Below are positions 17,998-26,102 of a stretch of DNA of 62,639 bases, piece by piece. The notes below the pieces were generated by a model, which had not been told where the DNA came from, ran no database searches, and saw nothing but the letters and a program-made list of their open reading frames with translations. Positions within the stretch are counted from its first letter, which is position 1, and every line of letters starts with the position of its first letter. Position numbers and translations under genes: made by a program. The DNA lies in contig PMES01000072.1 in NCBI GenBank assembly GCA_003154775.1, positions 74,888 to 137,526 on the forward strand, read 5' to 3'. The DNA comes from Acidobacteriota bacterium. Lineage in GTDB: Bacteria > Acidobacteriota > Terriglobia > Acidiferrales > UBA7541.

Positions 17998-18030
17998 AAA
18001 AAGGCGCCCCAGGAAACTGGGGCGCCTTTT
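17998..18030 (+). terminator. Intrinsic terminator of the first receptor gene
   Basis: An 8-bp GC stem GGCGCCCC (18003-18010) / GGGGCGCC (18019-18026) is flanked by A-run and TTTT, so it could work in both directions. Confidence 0.88.
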
Positions 18031-18083
18031 CGTTTTGTGGCCGCGAATTACGCTAGGCTGCCCCCGACGGCAGGGAGGGCAGT

Positions 18084-18257
18084 ATGAGTTTTGCGGAATT
18101 CTGGCCGGTGTACGTGCGGGCGCACAGCGACGCTGCAACGCGGGCGCTACGGAAGATGCTGGTAGAAACGCAGGATGCTGGCCTAAAGGCACAGCGCTAC
18201 AAGAGGAACGCGAGATGCTGGCCGGTAGTGTCCAGAGTTTTTCGCACATTTGAGTAG
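18084..18257 (+). pseudogene. Fragment resembling the DUF962/Mpo1-like family
   Basis: A 57-codon frame follows a good AGGGAGGGC ribosome binding site. Its first 20 residues (M-S-F-A-E-F-W-P-V-Y-V-R-A-H-S...T-R-A-L) closely match my memory of the start of DUF962/Mpo1-like membrane proteins, which continue with H-x-x-G-T and four membrane helices. After about residue 25 the sequence loses that character and a TAG ends it. It is best read as a truncated, decaying copy. A short functional peptide cannot be excluded. Confidence 0.45.
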
Positions 18258-18642
18258 GGGTGGGTCTGGTTGGTAAAACAGAGGGCCTGAGGAAGGCCCA
18301 AGAGCCTGTGGGCACGGGCGCTGGCAGAACAGGTGCGCCACCCAAATTGGATGCGAGATTTGGCCCCCGTAGCCGTGAGCGCCCCCCCTAGCTATAAATA
18401 ATGGAAGATACTGAGAAAACTACAAGAAATGGTAGCCATGGTCATCGGCAATGGTTTTTGTCGTAATTAGTCTTTTGTTTTCAACAACTAAGACTGGCAC
18501 AACAATGGAGATGAAGTTGCAGCTTTTTTGCCTATCCGTTAGGGTTTTGGTTGACCCGAAGTGTGGTGGTTGAAGGAAATCCCTGAAATTCAGAAGATCT
18601 GGCCGGTATTGTTCGTACCCATAGATCCAGGAGGATCGAATC
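18258..18642. other. Long leader of the second receptor gene
   Basis: No gene is visible. The last 250 bases are richer in AT than the surroundings. A TATAAA occurs at 18393-18398 without a convincing -35. CCAGGAGGATC just ahead of 18643 is the ribosome binding site of the receptor. Confidence 0.4.
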
Positions 18643-21600
18643 ATGCATAAAGTGCGGGGGCTAGTTCCAGTTGTTGTTTGTATATGTGCCCTGCTTATTT
18701 TTGTGGGCGGAGTGTGGGCCCAAGAAACGACGGGGGGATTGCAAGGTACGGTGAAAGATCCCTCGGGCGCAGTTGTGCCGGGCGCCAAGGTTATTGCCAC
18801 GACAAGCACGCTGGTAGGCACGAAGGAAATCGAAACGGATGGAAGCGGCTACTACCGGTTCGCCAACCTGCCACCAGGCAATTACACGATCACGGTGACA
18901 GCGGCGGGGTTCGCGACGTCAAAGCGCGAAGTGGCAATTGAAGTGGGTCACCTGCCCAGTGTGGATATTGCGCTGGAGGTAGGAAAAACCTCGACGATTG
19001 TCGAGGTCAGCGGCCAAGCTCCGCAAATCGATGTGACGACAAACGTCACGACGACGAACATAACGGAAGATGTCATCACGGATATCCCCCACGGGAGATC
19101 CTACCAATCAGTCATCCAGTTTGCTCCCTCAGCGCGAAACGAGCCCTTGATGGGAAATAACAGCGCGGGCGGTTATTCGGGCAACGGAACCGGCGGCTCT
19201 TCCCCGGGCAGCACAGCCAATGGAGGTAACTTCGGTTTCTCGGTGGCCGGGGGTTCGGATTCAGAGAATTCCTACCTAGTGGAAGGCCAGGAAACGGCCA
19301 ACCTGATTGGCGGCTACTCCCACACCAGTGTTCCCTTCGACTTCATCGACCAAGTGGAGATCAAGAACTCCGGGATCTCGAGCGAGTATGGCGGCGCCTT
19401 GGGCGGCGTGGTCAACGTGATCATGAAGAAGGGCTCGAACGGATATCACGGTTCGGTCTTCACTCAGTTCGAGAACGATGCGATGGACGCTAACCAAATA
19501 TCTACGGTGGCTCGGTACAACCCCCAATCCAGTCAAACACCGATGAGCTGGGGCACGACCGACCCAGCCTTCCAGGAATATGCGGCCAAGAAAGACAAAA
19601 CCAGCGACGTCTTCCCCGGATTTACTTTCGGCGGACCCATCTGGAAGGATCGCATCTTCGGCTTCATCGGGTTCAATCCGGAATTCAATGACCTCGAGCG
19701 CGGTGTGAACTACGACCAAACGGGCGGCTTGGGAGGGGGTCTCGGGCTCGTCAACTTCAGTCAGAACACACAGACCTACTACACCAGCGCGCGTCTCGAC
19801 TTCGAGGTGACCAAGAAGCTTCGCGTATACGCTTCCTGGCTCTACCAACTTCAGAAGCTGGCCGGCGAAGGTCTGCCCGCTCCGGACTCCTCGACCGGCC
19901 TTTTTAACGTCAGCTCGACTGTTGACCCGTCCGCTTACTCGCACGGTGTGGGCTATACGGCTCCGAACACCACAATCAATGTGGGCGCGGATTACAGCCT
20001 TACCTCGCGTCTCATTTTGACCGGCCGGTTCGGCTATTACTTTGAGAATTACCACGACTTCGGTCTGCCGACGACCGGGACCCTGACCATTTGGGAGACC
20101 AATGGTAGTGGCGCTTGCGCGAATATTCCACTGAGTGCAACTGTTACCACTCAGCCTTCGAACTGTTCGAATCCAAACCCAGTTCCTCCTCAGGCAAACT
20201 ATACCCCGCAGTATGCCCTGCCTGCTTCTTTGCAGCAATCGGGTGGATACTTCAACTTGGCCAATAGCCAGAACTTCACACTCCACAACGCCAGTAAAGC
20301 AATCCAGGTTGACACGAGTCTAGCCTGGTTCAAAAGCGGATGGAAGGGAACGCACAACTTCAAGTTCGGCTATCAGCTCAACCGCCTCAACAATAGTATC
20401 CAGCAGCACTTCAATGTGCCGAACGTCCAATACTTTGTCGGAAGTGGTTCCGCCTATTCCGCCTTGGGACCTACGGGTACCACGAACTGCGCAGCGTACA
20501 TCGCTGAATATGGGCAGTGTTCAGGGGAGTATGGTTACATCAACGTAATGGATTATGGCTCCAACGGGCAAGCCACCAGCTACAATCACGGTTTATTCGC
20601 CCAGGATTCCTGGTCCATCGCCAAGGGCGTCACCGTCAATTTGGGTCTCCGCGTGGAGAGGGAATGGTTGCCAGCCGAGGACCAGCCCACCGGCGGGATC
20701 ACCCACCCGATCAACTTCGGCTGGGGCGACAAGATTGCTCCCCGCCTCGGGATTGCCTGGGATCCCTTGAGGAACGGAAAGATCAAGGTGTTCGGCGGCT
20801 ATGGGAAGTTCTACGACCAGATGAAGCTCAACCTGGCGATCAGTTCGTTTGGCGGGCAGTACTGGAGCAATTGCTATTATGCTCTGGATACCGATAACAT
20901 TGCTTCGATCGCGCCAGTGCTCAGTAGCGCTGGCCGCTACTGCGGCGGCATCGGCACCACTTCTGCGAGCCAGGCGAATTTCGGAGCCACGACGCCTGCC
21001 GGGATCACGTTCCTGGAAAACCAAAACTATCGCACCAATCCTACAACGTGTTCGACTTGCACGCTCACCGAAGAAGGCGTTGCTCCGGGCCTGAAGCCCT
21101 ATGAGCAGCATGAGTACACCGCAGGCATTGATTACCAAATAGCCCCGACTTTGGCGTTTGAAGCCCGCTATGATCGCCGGCGCCTCGACCATGTGATCGA
21201 GGACTCGGCATTGGTCAACCCAAGCATCGGCGAAACCTTCGTCATCGTCAACCCCGGCCAAGGTGTGAACAACACGTACGACAACTTCTATAACTTCCTG
21301 TACGGACTCACTCCCGGACAGCCGGGGGCTTCACCTTGTGGCACGGCCTGCCCGCCGACGATTCCAGCGCAGCGCGATTATGACGGGGTGGAATTCCGCC
21401 TGACGAAGACTTCCGCGAAGCATTGGAATGGAATGGTGTCCTATACCTACAGCAGGTTGTGGGGCAACTACACTGGCTTAACGAGCTCGGACGAGGCGGA
21501 CGGCGGCGGTGGCCGCAACTCTCCCAATAACAGCCGTGCCTTCGACGAACCGATGTTCTCTTGGAACGACAATGGCGGTTCTTCCAGCGGACTTCTGCCA

Positions 21601-22308
21601 ACCGATCGGCCGAACACTTTTAAGGGCTATGTGTATTATGAGTTGGGCTGGCTGAAGAGCTTTTCAACCGACTTCGGAATCTTCCAAGTCATGTACCAAG
21701 GCTCGCCGGAGACCAGTTACATGGACGTGGGCGCCTCGGCTCCGAGCGGCCTTACGGGCGGCGCGTACCCGGTTGACGTTGTGAACCGCGGCAAGTGGAT
21801 AGCCGTCACACAGGATCCGACTACCGGTTTGATCACGGTGGGCAATCCGATCACCCAGCGCACGCCGTGGTATAACCAGACGGATTTTAACCTCCAGCAG
21901 AACTACAAGATAAGCGAGAAGAAGACCCTGGCCTTCTCCGCGACGATTGGCAACGTGCTGAACGAGCGTTCCGTGACCAGCGTTGAAGGGAATATCGACA
22001 GCGGCTATAGCTATAACTACATCGCGCCAGGCGGTAGCTTCCCTACGGGTGCCGCTGGTCTTGTCGGCGGTACCGGTGCGGGTACACCTTACTACGCGGC
22101 CAGCTTCCATCCGTACAATATTCAGACCCTGATGAACGCGGCACCAACGAGCACCCTTTGCACGGCGCCCAATGGCACGTCCACCACGGGCAATACTATA
22201 GCGCTCCCCAATACTTGCGGTCCGCTGACGGTGAGCAGCGCATACGGCCAGCCAAATCGTTATCAACTCGGCCGGACCATCCGCCTGGGAGTGCGCTTCA
22301 CCTTCTAA
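18643..22308 (+). CDS. OAR-like TonB-dependent outer-membrane receptor with carboxypeptidase-regulatory N-domain
   Basis: The product is 1221 residues, with a strong AGGAGG ribosome binding site. A signal peptide (about 1-27, cleavage near V-W-A-Q) is followed by a carboxypeptidase-regulatory-like domain (Q-G-T-V-K-D-P-S-G-A-V-V-P-G-A; Y-R-F-A-N-L-P-P-G-N-Y). Next comes a plug-like domain with a Gly/Ser/Asn-rich loop around residues 165-200, the Y-L-V-E-G-Q-E region, and G-G-V-V-N-V-I-M-K-K-G-S-N (the T-K-S-G-T-N motif position of OAR proteins). The beta-barrel ends R-L-G-V-R-F-T-F. It shares architecture with the receptor just upstream but is clearly diverged in the barrel, so old duplication or different substrates are likely. 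No SusD-like partner is nearby. Confidence 0.9.
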   Translation: MHKVRGLVPVVVCICALLIFVGGVWAQETTGGLQGTVKDPSGAVVPGAKVIATTSTLVGTKEIETDGSGYYRFANLPPGNYTITVTAAGFATSKREVAIEVGHLPSVDIALEVGKTSTIVEVSGQAPQIDVTTNVTTTNITEDVITDIPHGRSYQSVIQFAPSARNEPLMGNNSAGGYSGNGTGGSSPGSTANGGNFGFSVAGGSDSENSYLVEGQETANLIGGYSHTSVPFDFIDQVEIKNSGISSEYGGALGGVVNVIMKKGSNGYHGSVFTQFENDAMDANQISTVARYNPQSSQTPMSWGTTDPAFQEYAAKKDKTSDVFPGFTFGGPIWKDRIFGFIGFNPEFNDLERGVNYDQTGGLGGGLGLVNFSQNTQTYYTSARLDFEVTKKLRVYASWLYQLQKLAGEGLPAPDSSTGLFNVSSTVDPSAYSHGVGYTAPNTTINVGADYSLTSRLILTGRFGYYFENYHDFGLPTTGTLTIWETNGSGACANIPLSATVTTQPSNCSNPNPVPPQANYTPQYALPASLQQSGGYFNLANSQNFTLHNASKAIQVDTSLAWFKSGWKGTHNFKFGYQLNRLNNSIQQHFNVPNVQYFVGSGSAYSALGPTGTTNCAAYIAEYGQCSGEYGYINVMDYGSNGQATSYNHGLFAQDSWSIAKGVTVNLGLRVEREWLPAEDQPTGGITHPINFGWGDKIAPRLGIAWDPLRNGKIKVFGGYGKFYDQMKLNLAISSFGGQYWSNCYYALDTDNIASIAPVLSSAGRYCGGIGTTSASQANFGATTPAGITFLENQNYRTNPTTCSTCTLTEEGVAPGLKPYEQHEYTAGIDYQIAPTLAFEARYDRRRLDHVIEDSALVNPSIGETFVIVNPGQGVNNTYDNFYNFLYGLTPGQPGASPCGTACPPTIPAQRDYDGVEFRLTKTSAKHWNGMVSYTYSRLWGNYTGLTSSDEADGGGGRNSPNNSRAFDEPMFSWNDNGGSSSGLLPTDRPNTFKGYVYYELGWLKSFSTDFGIFQVMYQGSPETSYMDVGASAPSGLTGGAYPVDVVNRGKWIAVTQDPTTGLITVGNPITQRTPWYNQTDFNLQQNYKISEKKTLAFSATIGNVLNERSVTSVEGNIDSGYSYNYIAPGGSFPTGAAGLVGGTGAGTPYYAASFHPYNIQTLMNAAPTSTLCTAPNGTSTTGNTIALPNTCGPLTVSSAYGQPNRYQLGRTIRLGVRFTF

Positions 22309-22331
22309 CTTAAACCAAAGCAGTACTTTCC

Positions 22332-22365
22332 GAGGGAGCCGGTTTTCCGGCTCCCTCTTTTTTTT
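22332..22365 (+). terminator. Intrinsic terminator of the second receptor gene
   Basis: An 11-bp perfect stem GAGGGAGCCGG / CCGGCTCCCTC with a TTTT loop is followed by eight T. This is one of the strongest terminators in the window. Confidence 0.95.
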
Positions 22366-22421
22366 GCTGCGGAGAGGCGGAGGAGATCCACCGCCGGGCA
22401 TGGTGGGCTACTTAACCTAAA

Positions 22422-22592
22422 AGCCAAAGTTGCAGAGGGATTTCATCGCACAAAAAACGTGCGATGGAGAACCGTATCTCCGCTCCGGGACGGCAAAAAG
22501 CGCCGTCCCTCCGGTCCCTTCGGCTCCGCTCAGGGCAGGCGAAATGACAGATTGTGGGTAGTGGATGATGTGGGAGAATTCAACTTTGGCTA
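22422..22592. repeat. Interspersed repeat, copy A
   Basis: This non-coding block shares ordered segments with 58921-59049: CAAAGTTGCAGAGGGATTTC, then CTCCGGGACGGC, AAGCGCCGTCCCTCCGGTC, GAAATGACAGATTGTGGG, GATGATGTGGGAGAATTCA, TTTGGC. Copy A is longer: it carries an extra hairpin (ATCGCAC...GTGCGAT, 22444-22464) and an inserted stretch TCCCTTCGGCTCCGCTCAGG. The element has no frame and looks like a small non-autonomous intergenic repeat. Confidence 0.75.
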
Positions 22593-22625
22593 TGGTTTGT
22601 CGGCGGGGCGTGCAGCCGTAAAAGC

Positions 22626-22851
22626 GGCGGCGAGCCGCCACACTCCAAAGGCAAACTCAAGAGCACAGGCCCTGCGCGGCTCAGGGTAAACAGAAGGCCT
22701 CTGCTACAAAAGCAAGAGAAACCCAAGAACCGACCCCGCGAGGCGGGATCGGCCAGTACATGAGCTGACCCAAGAACACAGTCAAGAGTGACTGTGCCAC
22801 AGCGATGGTACAGAGCCGAACCCAAGATGGGCACGGCGTGCCGTGCCCATC
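22626..22851. repeat. Run of four perfect hairpins downstream of repeat copy A
   Basis: Perfect stems are GGCGG/CCGCC (22626-22639), CCCGC/GCGGG (22735-22747), CACAGTCA/TGACTGTG (22777-22796) and GATGGGCACGG/CCGTGCCCATC (22826-22851), the last with an 11-bp stem and a 4-base loop. No gene, no T-tracts. The block 22593-22921 contains nothing else I can recognise. Confidence 0.6.
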
Positions 22852-22921
22852 CCATGAGGCGGCGTAGAGTCGCCCCTGCAGAGATCTCTGTAGCGAGGAA
22901 GATTGCCGGGAGAAACTTGGG

Positions 22922-23989
22922 CTAGGGTGCGGCGCGGAGAGGCTGCGCAGCGGCGAGGCGGCGCAGGGATTCGATGTACGGGGCCTGGGCCACGCCACGC
23001 TCTGTGAAAATGGCGCGAATGTAGCGGCTGGGCGTGACATCGAAGGCCGGGTGCGCCGCGGGAACATCGGGCGCGATCCTCACTCCCTGAATGTGCGTGA
23101 CCTCGGCGGCGCTGCGCTCCTCGATGGGAATATGCTCGCCATCGGGTATCGAAAGATCAAAGGTGGAAATGGGCGCGGCAATGTAAAAGGGCACGTTGTT
23201 CTCTTTGGCCAGCACGGCAATCTGATAGGTGCCGATTTTGTTGGCGGTGTCGCCGTTGGCGGCGATACGGTCCGCGCCGGTAACAATGGCGCCGACCTTG
23301 CCGGTTTTCAGGAAGTGGCCGACCATGTTGTCCGTGATGAGAGTGAGGGGAATGCCTCCTCGGAGGAGTTCCCAGGCGGTGAGGCGCGCACCCTGCAAAT
23401 AGGGACGCGTCTCCGGAACCAGCACGTGCAGCTTGTGGCCTTGCTGGAAGGCGACGCGAATGACTCCCAGCGCGGTACCAATTCCTCCCGTGGCAAGCGC
23501 GCCGGCATTGCATTGCGTCATCACTTGCCCTTCCTTGGGCATGAACTCCGCGCCGAAACGCCCGATGGCTTCGTCGGTAGCCTTTTTTTCGAGGTGCACT
23601 TCCCGGGCTTCGGCAATGAGGGCGCTGCGTATTTCGGAGAGACTGGCGGAGGAGGCCAGCAATTCCGTGAAACGGGTTTTCATGCGTTGCAGGGCCCAAA
23701 AAAGATCGACAGCCGTGGGGCGCGTATCCGCCAGCTCCCGGGATATCTCCGCGAATTCCGCTTGCAATTCATCCACGGAAGTGGCGCGCGAGTGGAGCAC
23801 GCCGAGAGCAACGCCCATCGCTGCTGCGACACCAATGGCCGGCGCGCCGCGAATCACCATTTCGCGAATGGCTTTGGCGACCTCGCAGTAGTCCGTGTAG
23901 GTGTAATAGGTTTCCTCGGCGGGAAGGCGCCGCTGGTCCAGCATGACCACGCCGCGATCGGTCCACTCAATGGGCTGCGCTACGTACAT
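22922..23989 (-). CDS. mtnA: S-methyl-5-thioribose-1-phosphate isomerase
   Basis: This 355-residue enzyme of the methionine salvage pathway converts methylthioribose-1-phosphate to methylthioribulose-1-phosphate in the cytoplasm. The family markers are [13 protein letters not shown], the catalytic Cys160 in [10 protein letters not shown] and the catalytic Asp240 in [12 protein letters not shown]. These fall at the same numbers as in the Bacillus enzyme. The homologous eIF2B subunits lack both residues, so this is a true isomerase. No other mtn gene is present in the window. The C-terminal 20 residues are Ala/Arg-rich and variable. Confidence 0.95.
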   Translation of the reverse strand: MYVAQPIEWTDRGVVMLDQRRLPAEETYYTYTDYCEVAKAIREMVIRGAPAIGVAAAMGVALGVLHSRATSVDELQAEFAEISRELADTRPTAVDLFWALQRMKTRFTELLASSASLSEIRSALIAEAREVHLEKKATDEAIGRFGAEFMPKEGQVMTQCNAGALATGGIGTALGVIRVAFQQGHKLHVLVPETRPYLQGARLTAWELLRGGIPLTLITDNMVGHFLKTGKVGAIVTGADRIAANGDTANKIGTYQIAVLAKENNVPFYIAAPISTFDLSIPDGEHIPIEERSAAEVTHIQGVRIAPDVPAAHPAFDVTPSRYIRAIFTERGVAQAPYIESLRRLAAAQPLRAAP

Positions 23990-24047
23990 TCTCCGGTGCT
24001 TCCTTTCCAGTGGAATTGTAACGAAGGCGAATGGCGAAATGAATCGA

Positions 24048-25034
24048 TCACTGGCCTGCGGGGATGCGGGTGAAGCCGTGCGTGCTTAAGACCGCGGCCA
24101 CGGCAATGAGCGAGTTGTAACCCAGATGCATCAGGAAGCTGGCAAACACGCTGCCTGTACGCGCGCGCACGAGCGTGAAGATAATGCCGACGAGAATGAG
24201 CATGGAGACAAGGCTCCAGGTCCACCCCAACTGCGCGCCGTGCATCAGGCCGAAAAGGACTCCCGTAAGAATTATGCTGCCGAGAATGCCGCTTCGCAGA
24301 GCCGGTGCGTCCTCGATGCCAAAGTGACGCAAGAGAGCGGAGATCAATCGAGCAAACAGGGGATAGAGATATCCACGGAAGAGCGTTTCCTCCACCAGCG
24401 GCGCCACGAGCACCGCCATAGCAACGAAGAGCAGCGCGGTCTGCCGATGTTTGAACAACTCTTGCATGGGGATGTTCTCCGGCTCCTTCATGCGCGCAGT
24501 GAGAAGAGCAACGAAAAGAGACAACCCGGAGCCGGCAATGAAATAAACAAACGGGTTTCTGGGCTGCTCGCGATTGTGCGAGTTGATCTTGCGCCAGCCG
24601 AGACACTCCCAGAAGGAGTGGCCGCGCAGGAGCGACAACGTAACGTAAAGGAAGAAGAAGATGGTGGCGTACCAGATGAGCATGCTGCCGATGGCGAATT
24701 GCGGCTTGGAGAGCAGGTACTGTTCCATCTGTTTTGTGGTGAGTTTCTGGCCGTGCGGCAAATAGTAGACCGCCAGAATGCCCTGCACCATAACCAGGCT
24801 TACGAGGCCAAAAAGGACGAAGAGGATGAGATGCGGCCAAGACCAGGTGATTTGTAAGTCTTCAGGGTATTGAGGTAAAGAAGGCAGTGCCGGGGCGGGA
24901 GATTGTGCAGCCAACATGAGGGGATCGCCCGCCAAGGGTTCCGAGGAATGAGTGAGTTGGCTGGCTGGCGAAGGTGAATCGCTGCCCGGAGAAGATTCTG
25001 GTGGTGCGGAGGGGGAATCGTCAAAAGGATTCAT
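24048..25034 (-). CDS. CPBP-family intramembrane glutamic endopeptidase
   Basis: The product is 328 residues: a Pro/Ser-rich cytoplasmic-looking N-terminus of about 75 residues, then seven or eight hydrophobic segments. The catalytic motifs of the CAAX-protease/bacteriocin-processing (Abi) family are present: E-E-T-L-F-R-G-Y (paired glutamates plus Arg), G-L-M-H-G-A and F-L-M-H-L-G-Y-N (conserved His residues). Related proteins cleave prenylated or other peptides within the membrane, or confer self-immunity to bacteriocins. Its start overlaps the stop of the deoxyhypusine-synthase-like gene by ATGA, so the two are co-translated. The substrate is unknown. Confidence 0.88.
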   Translation of the reverse strand: MNPFDDSPSAPPESSPGSDSPSPASQLTHSSEPLAGDPLMLAAQSPAPALPSLPQYPEDLQITWSWPHLILFVLFGLVSLVMVQGILAVYYLPHGQKLTTKQMEQYLLSKPQFAIGSMLIWYATIFFFLYVTLSLLRGHSFWECLGWRKINSHNREQPRNPFVYFIAGSGLSLFVALLTARMKEPENIPMQELFKHRQTALLFVAMAVLVAPLVEETLFRGYLYPLFARLISALLRHFGIEDAPALRSGILGSIILTGVLFGLMHGAQLGWTWSLVSMLILVGIIFTLVRARTGSVFASFLMHLGYNSLIAVAAVLSTHGFTRIPAGQ

Positions 25035-26035
25035 GATCTCGTGTGTTTCTCCGAAGCAGGCCAGCCGGAAGCCAGTGCGGCGGCCACCAGCGGCAGGAGG
25101 ATTTCGTGGTGACCCGTGATGGCGAATCCCCTGGAACTCCTGCCTTTCTGTCCGCTAACGGGAGCGGTGGGGCGCCTCACTACATTTTGGACCGGCCGGT
25201 AATGTTGGATGAAGTCAAAATTCACGGTGGTGATGGGGCGGAGGGGCACGCCCAGATTGCGAACGACGGAAACCGCCTTCAGGAAGATTTCCGGGAGAAG
25301 CACCGCAGAGCCCCAATTGAGAAACACACCGCCCGCATCCATCTCCCGCACCAGGGCGCAAAACAGCCTGAAATCGGAGAAGGTGGCGGCGCCGAGCGAG
25401 GTTCCTTCAGCCGCAGGGTGCATGTGCGAAATGTCCGTGCCGATGGCTAGGTGAATGGTGACGGGGATTCTGCGCCGGTAGGCTTCAACCAGAACGCTGG
25501 ACTCCGGATGCTTCGGCGAGAGGATGCCGCTGGTCAAGTATTGTCCGGCAGCCTCGCCGTAGCCAATGCGGATGCGGTACGCCAGCTTGGCGATCTCGTT
25601 GATGTAGAAGCCGGTTTCTTCGGCCATGCCGAACTGACCCTCGCCGAGAGCGGCCTCGACATCCTCGGAAGTATTGCCGGCCATGGCGATTTCAAAATCA
25701 TGGATCAAGGCGGCGCCATTCATGGCGATCCCGGAAATGAACCCGCGGCGCATGAGGTCAACGAGAACCGGGCCGAGGCCGACCTTGATGACGTGGCCGC
25801 CGAGACCCCAGAGAATGGCCCGTTTCTGTTTACGCGCGCGATGAATGGCGGTGAGCAGGTCGCGCAAATCCTGGGCGGCAAGAATTCCTGGTAGAGAGTC
25901 GAGGAACTTCGTGAGGGAAGCGTTGCGCCCCACCGCCCGCGCAAAATCGCCGACATTGACTTTGCTTTTGCGGGAGGCCAACGGGTAGGTGCGCACGCCG
26001 CCAAACGTCAGAGGCTGAATGGAATAGATGCTCAT
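25031..26035 (-). CDS. Deoxyhypusine-synthase-like Rossmann protein, function unknown
   Basis: A 334-residue soluble protein. Segments line up in order with deoxyhypusine synthase: G-x-H-V-I-K-V-G-L-G-P-V-L-V-D-L followed by I-S-G-I-A-M-N-G-A-A-L-I-H-D-F-E; a middle R-R-I-P-V-T-I-H-L-A-I-G-T-D; G-G-V-F-L-N-W-G-S-A-V; and a last strand H-H-E-I-L-L-P-L-V-A-A-A-L. The active-site lysine segment of true deoxyhypusine synthases (D-E-A-V-S-W-G-K) is not found, so the classical spermidine-to-lysine transfer is unlikely. Bacterial relatives are often annotated only as hypothetical. It is coupled by ATGA to a membrane protease gene and lies between it and uvrA. The family assignment is my alignment by eye. 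Confidence 0.6.
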   Translation of the reverse strand: MSIYSIQPLTFGGVRTYPLASRKSKVNVGDFARAVGRNASLTKFLDSLPGILAAQDLRDLLTAIHRARKQKRAILWGLGGHVIKVGLGPVLVDLMRRGFISGIAMNGAALIHDFEIAMAGNTSEDVEAALGEGQFGMAEETGFYINEIAKLAYRIRIGYGEAAGQYLTSGILSPKHPESSVLVEAYRRRIPVTIHLAIGTDISHMHPAAEGTSLGAATFSDFRLFCALVREMDAGGVFLNWGSAVLLPEIFLKAVSVVRNLGVPLRPITTVNFDFIQHYRPVQNVVRRPTAPVSGQKGRSSRGFAITGHHEILLPLVAAALASGWPASEKHTRS

Positions 26036-26102
26036 GCGAGTGTCATCACTCTACGAGGAAGATAGCGGAGGCGCAAGTGGGAGATGGAGTGGAGCGTGGC
26101 TG

